Assembly (NCBI GenBank): GCA_943914745.1 | Contig: CALUDF010000028.1 | Span: 1-15,296, forward strand | Direction of reading: 5' to 3' | DNA from: an uncultured Bacteriovorax sp. | GTDB lineage: Bacteria > Bdellovibrionota > Bacteriovoracia > Bacteriovoracales > Bacteriovoracaceae | DNA: 15,296 nt | Shown: positions 1 through 5,209 of the stretch, in pieces | Numbering within the stretch: the stretch's first letter is position 1 | How the letters are laid out: every line of letters starts with the position of its first letter | Translations under genes and position numbers: made by a program | Notes under the pieces: model-generated | Told to the model about the DNA's origin: nothing | The model's input: the letters and a program-made list of their open reading frames with translations, nothing else | Databases searched by the model: none

Positions 1-88
1 CTATAATTTTAATATCTTAAACCCAGATCAAAATTCTATTCGGAATTTTAATATAGAAAATGAAATATCTTTCGAAAATAGCAGGCAT
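1..88. other. AT-rich intergenic stretch
   Basis: No coding potential is visible. The stretch is very AT-rich and holds an 11-bp direct repeat, AATTTTAATAT, at 5-15 and 44-54. It also holds a small inverted repeat, AAAATTC at 30-36 against GAATTTT at 43-49. It may be the far side of a promoter region for a gene outside the window. I see nothing decisive in it. Confidence 0.3.
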
Positions 89-117
89 AAAAAAGGGTGC
101 CTAAAAAAGCTCCCTTT
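89..117 (-). terminator. Rho-independent terminator of ssb
   Basis: Read on the minus strand, AAAGGGAGC and GCACCCTTT pair as a 9-bp stem with one central mismatch around an 8-nt loop (101-108). A run of six T (plus-strand A at 89-94) follows. It lies about 55 nt past the ssb stop codon, which is the expected place and orientation. Confidence 0.75.
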
Positions 118-170
118 GGTTTGTTCATCTCTTTTATGAGAATAGCTCTCTGATCTTAAGCGACCAATGA

Positions 171-629
171 CTAAAACGGAATGTCGTCAGATGTGAAGTT
201 TGTATCCGTCGAAATGTCATACTCTTGGTTCATCATGCTTGAATCGTATGAAGGTCCATTTTGTGATGATTCTTTAGAAGCAGCAGCTCCAGCACCAGCA
301 GTTGCCCCACCGATGAATTGGATTGTCTTTGCATTGATTTCTGTCGTGTAACGTTTTTGTCCGTTCTTGTCGTCCCATGAACGAGTTTGAAGAGCACCTT
401 CAACGTACGCTTGTCTTCCTTTCGTTAGGTATTGGTTGCAAAGCTCAGCAAGTTTTCCCCAAACGACAATTCTGTGCCATTCAGTTCTTTCTTGTTTTTG
501 TCCTGCTTTGTCTGCCCACGACTCGCTTGTAGCAAGTGTGAAGTTACAAACGGCCATTCCACCTGGAGTGTATTTCAACTCTGGGTCTTGTCCTAGACGT
601 CCAAGGATAATTACTTTGTTAACACTCAT
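171..629 (-). CDS. ssb: Single-stranded DNA-binding protein
   Basis: This protein coats single-stranded DNA during replication, recombination and repair, and recruits partner proteins through its C-terminal tip. The 152 residues show an N-terminal OB-fold (about 1-107) that opens VNKVIILGRLGQDPE and contains the ATSESW and TEWHRIVVWGKLAE signatures. W38, W51, W57 and W85 sit where the E. coli protein has its DNA-stacking aromatics. A Gly/Ala/Ser-rich disordered linker (about 108-145) ends in the canonical acidic tip DDIPF, so the protein is complete. The ATG start is fixed by AGGAGA about 5 nt upstream. The neighbouring rpsF and rpsR genes often seen with ssb are absent; instead a small membrane zinc-ribbon gene lies upstream on the same strand. 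A terminator follows, and two inverted repeats precede it. Confidence 0.98.
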   Translation of the reverse strand: MSVNKVIILGRLGQDPELKYTPGGMAVCNFTLATSESWADKAGQKQERTEWHRIVVWGKLAELCNQYLTKGRQAYVEGALQTRSWDDKNGQKRYTTEINAKTIQFIGGATAGAGAAASKESSQNGPSYDSSMMNQEYDISTDTNFTSDDIPF

Positions 630-650
630 GAGATCTCCTGTTTTTTATTC

Positions 651-681
651 ACGGTCAATACTAACGTATGAAACTGACCGT
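651..681. repeat. 7-bp inverted repeat in the ssb leader
   Basis: ACGGTCA (651-657) and TGACCGT (675-681) form a perfect inverted repeat with a 17-nt spacer. It lies just upstream of the ssb ribosome-binding site. It could be an operator for a dimeric regulator or a hairpin in the 5' leader of the mRNA. It is not followed by a T-run on either strand, so it is not a terminator. Confidence 0.5.
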
Positions 682-694
682 TACGTGTGTGTGT

Positions 695-715
695 TTTAAT
701 GGAATCGCCATTAAA
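695..715. repeat. 8-bp hairpin/operator upstream of ssb
   Basis: TTTAATGG (695-702) and CCATTAAA (708-715) are perfect complements around a 5-nt loop. The site falls at about the predicted transcription start of ssb, which is where a repressor would bind. The low GC content and missing T-run argue against a terminator. Confidence 0.5.
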
Positions 716-721
716 CTTTAA

Positions 722-751
722 ATTTTACAGGAGCAAAAGAGGAAATGTCTT
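722..751 (-). promoter_or_regulatory. Candidate sigma-70 promoter for ssb
   Basis: On the minus strand, AAGACA (-35, plus 746-751) and TAAAAT (-10, plus 722-727) are spaced by 18 nt. The -10 matches 5 of 6 and the -35 matches 4 of 6. Transcription would start near 715 and give a leader of about 85 nt containing both inverted repeats. The call rests on motif matching only. Confidence 0.4.
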
Positions 752-775
752 ACAATTTATAATTGAGCGAAATGC

Positions 776-1180
776 CTAAGAAGGTTTTACTGGGCTATTG
801 GAAACTGATGGGTTAACCGTCTGTTTTTGCGCCCAGAATTCTGCAACTTTTTGACGCGCGACTTTCACATCACGCTTGTACCAAGTTGCATCAAACCCAC
901 AATGCTGACAAGGAATTTGCTTTTTATAGTCAGAGCGAACGGCCAGCTCGAATGCCCCCCAGATGGCAAAGAAAATCACAAAACTCTCTACGCCAAAAAA
1001 TGGGTACAACATGGCCCCTAGAACAATCGTCGTTAATGTAATTTGCAATATATTCTTTTTAGTCAGGCTTGGTGAGACGCTCACGTTTCTTTCCGTACGG
1101 CAAAGAGGACAATAAAAATTGCGGTCTTTGTTTTTGTATTTGTATACGCGATCGACTAACGGTTTAGGTTGATTTCTCAC
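776..1180 (-). CDS. Two-pass membrane protein with split zinc ribbon (hypothetical)
   Basis: I do not recognise this 134-residue protein. Visible are CPLC (C24, C27) and CQHC (C91, C94), two Cys knuckles that look like the halves of a zinc ribbon. Between them are two hydrophobic stretches (about 43-61 and 64-81) that can form a transmembrane hairpin. This topology would bring both Cys pairs to the same side, probably the cytoplasm given the Lys/Arg-rich ends. A basic segment (about 100-120) and a Pro/Ser-rich tail follow. The start is GTG with GGAGG 5 nt upstream, a strong site that settles it. It lies upstream of ssb on the same strand, 146 nt away and separated by a candidate ssb promoter, so co-transcription is uncertain. 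Function is unknown; a metal-binding membrane adaptor is one possibility. Confidence 0.75.
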   Translation of the reverse strand: MRNQPKPLVDRVYKYKNKDRNFYCPLCRTERNVSVSPSLTKKNILQITLTTIVLGAMLYPFFGVESFVIFFAIWGAFELAVRSDYKKQIPCQHCGFDATWYKRDVKVARQKVAEFWAQKQTVNPSVSNSPVKPS

Positions 1181-1278
1181 AAGCTCCTCCAGTGTTTATT
1201 CTACCCAATAGGGAAGGACATTTTTAGAGGGCATTTTTTTTCCCTTACAAGGAAAGTCGGAGAATTAAATAAGGCGAG

Positions 1279-1300
1279 CCAGAACCCCCGCGGGTTCTGG
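1279..1300. repeat. GC-rich 9-bp hairpin
   Basis: CCAGAACCC (1279-1287) pairs perfectly with GGGTTCTGG (1292-1300) around CCGC. It is stable enough to fold in RNA. On the plus strand the following bases are TGTTTG, too weak a T-run for a confident intrinsic terminator. A terminator of a short plus-strand RNA remains possible. Confidence 0.55.
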
Positions 1301-1322
1301 TGTTTGAAATTGTGTGGAGTGC

Positions 1323-1334
1323 ACCGTGCACGGT
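1323..1334. repeat. 12-bp perfect palindrome
   Basis: ACCGTGCACGGT is a perfect palindrome with no spacer. A gap-free palindrome in non-coding DNA suits binding of a small dimeric regulator better than an RNA hairpin. No known regulator is recognised. Confidence 0.4.
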
Positions 1335-1440
1335 ATGAAGAAGGTAGTGATGGGATTTCCGAGATACAACCAACGTTCAGCTTTATCTAGACTCGGTCTC
1401 TAGAACTGTTTCTATCAACTTCAATAATCGGGCCAAGTCA

Positions 1441-1462
1441 TAGGACCACCACCTTGGTCCTA
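1441..1462. repeat. 8-bp hairpin upstream of the Tad-like gene
   Basis: TAGGACCA (1441-1448) and TGGTCCTA (1455-1462) are perfect complements with a 6-nt loop. The hairpin sits about 55 nt before the start of the Tad-like gene and would lie in its 5' leader if transcription begins upstream. No T-run follows. Confidence 0.45.
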
Positions 1463-1515
1463 CGGCCATCTGATTTCAATGTATTGTTTGACCACCACTT
1501 TCGCCTTCGGTAGCA

Positions 1516-4197
1516 TTGAGACACTACAGTGAGTTTTATAGAGTGATCAAAAGTAACCGCGGACAACTCAGCATCTTCATGGGCATCACCTTAATCCTGG
1601 TGATGGGAATGCTCGCATTCATCGTCAACGTAGGCCTCTTCGTTAAAGCTAAAATCAATTTGCAAAATGCCGTGGACGCCGCCGCCTTCTCAGGAGCCGC
1701 CACTCAGGCCCGCCAGCTCACCAACATCGCCTACGTCAACTGGGAGATGAGAAACACCTACAAAGAATGGATGTTCAAATACTACATCTTGGGACAAATG
1801 GGTCTGGTGAAAGGGACTAACAACCTCTCTGACAGCACTCTTGCCAGCAAGGGCCGCGCGGACTTTATCTTAAGAACTCCAGGGCCTGAAGTTTCAGGAA
1901 CCATCGGAGCTAATGCGGGAGATAGTTTTGACCGCTACAATGTTCCGACAATCTGTATTCACAACAATTCATCCAACGACATCTGCACGCTCTATAATCT
2001 TCCAGGTATCCCACGCTTTCCGGCTATCGGAGTGGCGGGGATTTCAGAAATTCACGAAGCCTTCGTCAATAAACTGGTAGAAGAAAAAGGGGCCAACTGC
2101 TCAGCGAGAACTCAGATCAATTTCCTCGCGGCCCTTTCGTGGGCGTACAGCTCAGGACTTAAAGAAGTTCCAGGAGCACCTCTCATTGCAACTAATAGAA
2201 CTGGTGCGTGGCCTGAAGCTCTTGAGCTCGGAATGAGAATGAGAAACCTCGAGATGATCGTTAATCGTCCACCGGTTGCTGAAATCAGCCGCGAGAACAT
2301 GAATAGCTTTGCCAACATCGGACAAAGTATTGCCTTGAATGAGAGACCCACAAAGGCTTTCATGTCCGCTTTTAGAAACTTAGGTGGAGGAAGGTATAAA
2401 GACAACATCTCTACTGGAAAAGGCGCTGTCGATGAACTCGCCAGCACGTTTAAACTCACAGAGCTTGCCCCACAACCTTTTCAAGCGCAGGAAAAATCGG
2501 TTTCAGGATTTTTAATCCCGACCAGCTTCACCTACCCGGGTGAATCGAGTATGACCGCCCTGACAAAACACTATCTCGATCTCCAGGCCGTCCCCGTTAA
2601 TTACGCGACAATGTTCTCAACTTTTGCGACGACTAAAAACCAGTTTGAATCAAACGACATGGAAGCGAGCTGTTTTGTTTCAAAATCCGCTCTTCCGGTT
2701 CCAGGTTATTTATTAGGCTTTGTCAAAAATCCTGCTGTTGTCACTTACTACGCAGTTAAAGGCGAAGCGGAATTCACCGGCCTATTTTTCCCGAAGTTTC
2801 AAGGTGAGCAAGCTGGCTCTTTTAAACTGACGGCCTATGCTGCCGCAAAACCTTTTGGCGGAAGAATTGGTCCTAGGATTTTTAATTTCACTGACGGAGA
2901 CAGATCAGTTATCCCAAGAGAAGATGAAAACGCCAGAAGTAGCGCTTACATTGGGGGGATCAGGATTCCCGTCTCTACCGGATACAAACCAGGTATGCCC
3001 ATTCCTCCGAGTGAAAACTTCTGGGCCAATGACTTAAACTCACTGGTTGGTGGAGTTCCTGGTTCTGGAGCCCCTATTACTTACGGCATCCCCAACATGA
3101 TTTACGATTTCAACTCAGACAGTGAGCTTGCTGCTCAGAATACTGGAGGGGTCACTCGCATTCAAACGATCAGGGCAAGGGATATGGCCGGAGAAGCCCC
3201 AAAAGAGACTCAAGGACTTTATAACTCCTACCAGATCGGCCAGCTAAAGAGTGCACTCGGTGGCGACTTCACTGGCAAAAACATGACTTCAAATGACCTG
3301 CTCAAAGCCTTAATCACCGCAAGAAGAGTGACCAAATATGATGCTGCCAACTACCTCATCCCGAACTTTGCACGCAATGGAGAGACAAGTAATGCTGCTC
3401 CAACTGTTAAGAAAATTGGCGAGCCCAATGTTGGCGTAGGATTTCAGTATCAACTCTTTGCCCCACTCCTAGGCCCAGAACTCCTCTACAAGACTTCATC
3501 AGAAGTAGGCACCATCGTCATGACGTATATGAAGTCCAACGAGGGGGCCATTGAAATTTATATGCAAGCTCTCTTGGATGTGGCTAGAAGCATTCACGGG
3601 CTAAATGCCGGCCAAGGCACTTCGACAAACATCAGTGCTCAAGCGGCCCTGAGTATCCACGCCAATGCGGCCGGGGGCGGAAACATTCCTCCTGATCTCA
3701 TGAGCCCAGACGCTATCAGTCCAGTAGGGTGCAATCATAACGACATGGCCTCTAAGTTTTACCACTTTTTTACGAAATCTCAGATTCAATGTGGGATCGT
3801 CCCATTAGAGTCTCTCATGGTGGAGTATATCGATAAAAAAGTCAGTGCTCCCAATGGCGCGCTCTTTTATTCGACGACTTACTTAAATAATCTTAATCAA
3901 GCCTCTACGCTCACGGCTTACCACCCAGGACCTCGCCAGGGTGTTGCACTGGGCCCTGATGCAACCGCACTTAATCCCATTGGAGTGACTACTGCGACCA
4001 GTGGCTACTCAACGCGCAGAAACTATTATTCGACAAAATTTATTCCACTTAATAAGACGATGGGCGGCTATAGAGAAAATGTCTACCTTGAGTCTGACAC
4101 AAAACCAGTCGCAGATCTCCCGGCGCTTCCAATGCAAAACCCAATTAAGTCCGATAGTACGACTAATCTCAACAGTAACTTTTTTCTCGACTTTTAA
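1516..4197 (+). CDS. Large TadE/TadG-like protein (Tad N-terminal domain)
   Basis: The 893-residue protein opens with a short cytoplasmic segment and RGQ (15-17), then a hydrophobic helix (about 20-46). The following KINLQNAVDAAAFSGAA and RQLTNIAY match the N-terminal signature of TadE/G-like Flp-pilus assembly proteins (Pfam Tad). The rest (about 70-893) is a long extracytoplasmic region with few cysteines and no motif I recognise. TadG-type proteins are anchored in the inner membrane and act in assembly of Flp/Tad pili or other surface structures. No tad ATPase, secretin or pilin gene is nearby, so its role here is inferred from the N-terminus only. The first in-frame start is TTG at 1516, which lacks a good ribosome-binding site. 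GTG at 1543 (codon 10), with AGTGAG about 9 nt upstream, is a plausible alternative and keeps RGQ and the helix. The gene ends 79 nt before the next. Confidence 0.75.
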   Translation: MRHYSEFYRVIKSNRGQLSIFMGITLILVMGMLAFIVNVGLFVKAKINLQNAVDAAAFSGAATQARQLTNIAYVNWEMRNTYKEWMFKYYILGQMGLVKGTNNLSDSTLASKGRADFILRTPGPEVSGTIGANAGDSFDRYNVPTICIHNNSSNDICTLYNLPGIPRFPAIGVAGISEIHEAFVNKLVEEKGANCSARTQINFLAALSWAYSSGLKEVPGAPLIATNRTGAWPEALELGMRMRNLEMIVNRPPVAEISRENMNSFANIGQSIALNERPTKAFMSAFRNLGGGRYKDNISTGKGAVDELASTFKLTELAPQPFQAQEKSVSGFLIPTSFTYPGESSMTALTKHYLDLQAVPVNYATMFSTFATTKNQFESNDMEASCFVSKSALPVPGYLLGFVKNPAVVTYYAVKGEAEFTGLFFPKFQGEQAGSFKLTAYAAAKPFGGRIGPRIFNFTDGDRSVIPREDENARSSAYIGGIRIPVSTGYKPGMPIPPSENFWANDLNSLVGGVPGSGAPITYGIPNMIYDFNSDSELAAQNTGGVTRIQTIRARDMAGEAPKETQGLYNSYQIGQLKSALGGDFTGKNMTSNDLLKALITARRVTKYDAANYLIPNFARNGETSNAAPTVKKIGEPNVGVGFQYQLFAPLLGPELLYKTSSEVGTIVMTYMKSNEGAIEIYMQALLDVARSIHGLNAGQGTSTNISAQAALSIHANAAGGGNIPPDLMSPDAISPVGCNHNDMASKFYHFFTKSQIQCGIVPLESLMVEYIDKKVSAPNGALFYSTTYLNNLNQASTLTAYHPGPRQGVALGPDATALNPIGVTTATSGYSTRRNYYSTKFIPLNKTMGGYRENVYLESDTKPVADLPALPMQNPIKSDSTTNLNSNFFLDF

Positions 4198-4200
4198 TTC

Positions 4201-4230
4201 TTGAAAAAAGTTCAAATTCTCATATATACT
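4201..4230 (+). promoter_or_regulatory. Sigma-70-type promoter of the bipolar charged protein
   Basis: TTGAAA (4201-4206) and TATACT (4225-4230) are spaced by 18 nt, a good match to both consensus hexamers. Transcription would start near 4237, giving a leader of about 40 nt. A small inverted repeat, TTGAA/TTCAA (4201-4205 and 4211-4215), overlaps the -35 and could be an operator. The promoter begins 3 nt after the preceding stop codon. Confidence 0.65.
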
Positions 4231-4276
4231 CTTCTCCAGTTTTGAAGAAAAACCTTCCGTACATGAGGATACCAAA

Positions 4277-4882
4277 ATGGCAAAAAAAGCAGCCCCAAAA
4301 GCAAAAAAAGCAGTTACTAAAAAAGCCGCTCCTGCAAAAAAAGCAGTAGCTAAAAAAGCAGATGCTAAAAAAGCCGCTCCCGCTGCAAAAAAAGCAGTCG
4401 CTAAAAAAGCCGCTCCCGCAAAAGCAGCAAAAACGCCTGCTGTTGCTAAAAAGGACGCCGTCCTTTCAAGAGAAGAAGCGATCAAAAAATATAAAAGCTC
4501 TATTGCGACTCCTGCAAAAACTAAAGGAGCTCAAAAAGACTATTTCGATGAAGATATGGAAGATGATTTCGACATGGACTCTGATCTTGGAGACGATGAA
4601 GAATCTGAAACTGTAGACGAAGCAATGGGTGATGAAGACTTCGAAGATGATGAAGACGCAGAAGCGGGTGAATCAAAGTTTGAAGAAGAATTTGACCCAG
4701 AAGACGACGAAGGAAATGCCAGAACTGAAGGAAACTACTCTTACGGATGGGGTTATAACGACGCTTTCGATAAACCGGAAGACGATGACCTGGACCGCGA
4801 ACTGGATGAAGATGAGCAATACGCTCTTGGAAAGAAGTCGGGTGACGACGAAGATTCGTACGATGACGATGATGATTATTAG
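4277..4882 (+). CDS. Histone H1-like basic N-terminus fused to acidic tail (disordered, hypothetical)
   Basis: The 201-residue protein has two oppositely charged halves. Residues 1-62 are built almost entirely of Ala, Lys and Pro in AKKA/AAPAKK repeats. They hold 21 lysines and only 2 acidic residues, resembling eukaryotic H1 tails and bacterial H1-like proteins such as AlgP. A short linker (about 63-90, LSREEAIKKYKSS) follows, then a strongly Asp/Glu-rich tail (about 91-201) with one aromatic patch, YSYGWGYNDAF, and a DDDDDY end. No folded domain is apparent. The basic half could bind DNA or RNA; the acidic half could shield it or contact other proteins. This is inferred from composition only. 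Start: ATG with TGAGGA 7 nt upstream. Its own promoter and a strong terminator bracket it, suggesting a well-expressed single-gene unit. The repeats contain four A7 tracts. Confidence 0.85.
   Translation: MAKKAAPKAKKAVTKKAAPAKKAVAKKADAKKAAPAAKKAVAKKAAPAKAAKTPAVAKKDAVLSREEAIKKYKSSIATPAKTKGAQKDYFDEDMEDDFDMDSDLGDDEESETVDEAMGDEDFEDDEDAEAGESKFEEEFDPEDDEGNARTEGNYSYGWGYNDAFDKPEDDDLDRELDEDEQYALGKKSGDDEDSYDDDDDY
4281..4437 (+). repeat. In-gene tandem Lys/Ala repeats
   Basis: The lysine-rich half is encoded by irregular tandem copies of a unit like GCAAAAAAAGCAGTNGCT plus AAAAAAGCCGCTCC. Lysine is almost always AAA, giving A7 tracts at 4282-4288, 4303-4309, 4336-4342 and 4387-4393, plus several A6 tracts. 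Such arrays change length by slippage or unequal recombination, so copy number may vary between strains. Confidence 0.7.
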
Positions 4883-4895
4883 AAACTAAAATCCT

Positions 4896-4921
4896 AAAGG
4901 GCTTCTTCGGAAGCCCTTTTT
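4896..4921 (+). terminator. Strong Rho-independent terminator
   Basis: AAAGGGCTTC (4896-4905) and GAAGCCCTTT (4910-4919) form a perfect 10-bp stem closed by a TTCG tetraloop and followed by a T-run (4917-4921). It ends the transcript of the bipolar charged protein 14 nt after its stop. It stands only 19 nt before the glutaredoxin start. Confidence 0.93.
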
Positions 4922-4940
4922 GCTATAGGAGGCCCTCTAA

Positions 4941-5201
4941 GTGAAAGCTCCAGAATTAGATTTTTATTACTTCGACTCTTGTCCTTATTGCCAAAGAGTT
5001 ATAAAAGTCATCAACAAACACAATATCAAGGTTAACTGGATCGATATTTACGAAGATCTAAAATCCCTCCAGAAACTCGTGCAGATCACAGGAAGAAAAA
5101 CTGTGCCTTGCTTGTTTATTGATGGAGATCCAATGCATGAGTCAGCTGACATCATGGAATGGCTGGAAAAAAACGTTGATCGTCTGACTAAGACCACCTA
5201 A
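4941..5201 (+). CDS. Glutaredoxin
   Basis: This small thiol-disulfide oxidoreductase uses glutathione to reduce protein disulfides, including in ribonucleotide reductase. Its 86 residues are the usual length for a bacterial class I glutaredoxin. The dithiol active site is CPYC (C14-C17) after the first beta strand, the cis-proline motif TVP is at 54-56, and the glutathione-contacting ESADI is at 67-71. All key residues are present. The start is GTG with AGGAGG 8 nt upstream. A terminator ends just before the ribosome-binding site and leaves no room for a normal promoter. Expression therefore probably depends on read-through or on a promoter inside the preceding gene. The stop codon overlaps the ribosome-binding site of the HD-domain gene, so the two are co-translated neighbours. 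It resembles GrxC, but I leave the symbol open. Confidence 0.93.
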   Translation: MKAPELDFYYFDSCPYCQRVIKVINKHNIKVNWIDIYEDLKSLQKLVQITGRKTVPCLFIDGDPMHESADIMEWLEKNVDRLTKTT

Positions 5202-5209
5202 GGAACACA

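Larger units (their letters stand above)
1181..1515. other. Gene-free, hairpin-rich intergenic region
   Basis: This region lies between two divergent genes. I find no convincing coding frame. It contains at least three compact inverted repeats, listed separately, and a near-duplicated GACCACCAC (1444-1452 and 1490-1498). I compared it by eye with RNase P RNA, tmRNA, SRP RNA and the GEMM cyclic-di-GMP riboswitch and saw no match to their conserved cores. It may hold a long structured leader of the downstream gene, a small RNA, or divergent promoters with operators. Confidence 0.45.

Noticed and set aside
5..54. Direct repeat AATTTTAATAT at the window start as a binding-site array
   Set aside because: There are only two copies in very AT-rich DNA with no adjacent gene in view; chance is sufficient.
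1240..1340. Possible RNase P RNA core (GGAAAGTCGG resembles the GAGGAAAGTCC element)
   Set aside because: The following conserved P4 partner and the 3' conserved segment are missing, and the region is not organised like RNase P RNA.
1169..1390. 73-residue plus-strand frame in the intergenic region
   Set aside because: It starts inside the zinc-ribbon gene's start region, has no convincing ribosome-binding site and runs through hairpins. The composition does not look like a protein.
4009..4485. 158-residue minus-strand frame rich in Ala and Phe
   Set aside because: It is the antisense of the AAA/GCN repeats (TTT = Phe, GC-rich = Ala). It spans two real plus-strand genes and a promoter.
4362..4889. 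Two plus-strand frames (4362-4616 and 4629-4889) inside the bipolar charged protein
   Set aside because: They are frame shadows of a low-complexity lysine- and acid-rich gene. Neither has a ribosome-binding site, while the 4277 frame has a promoter, ribosome-binding site and terminator.
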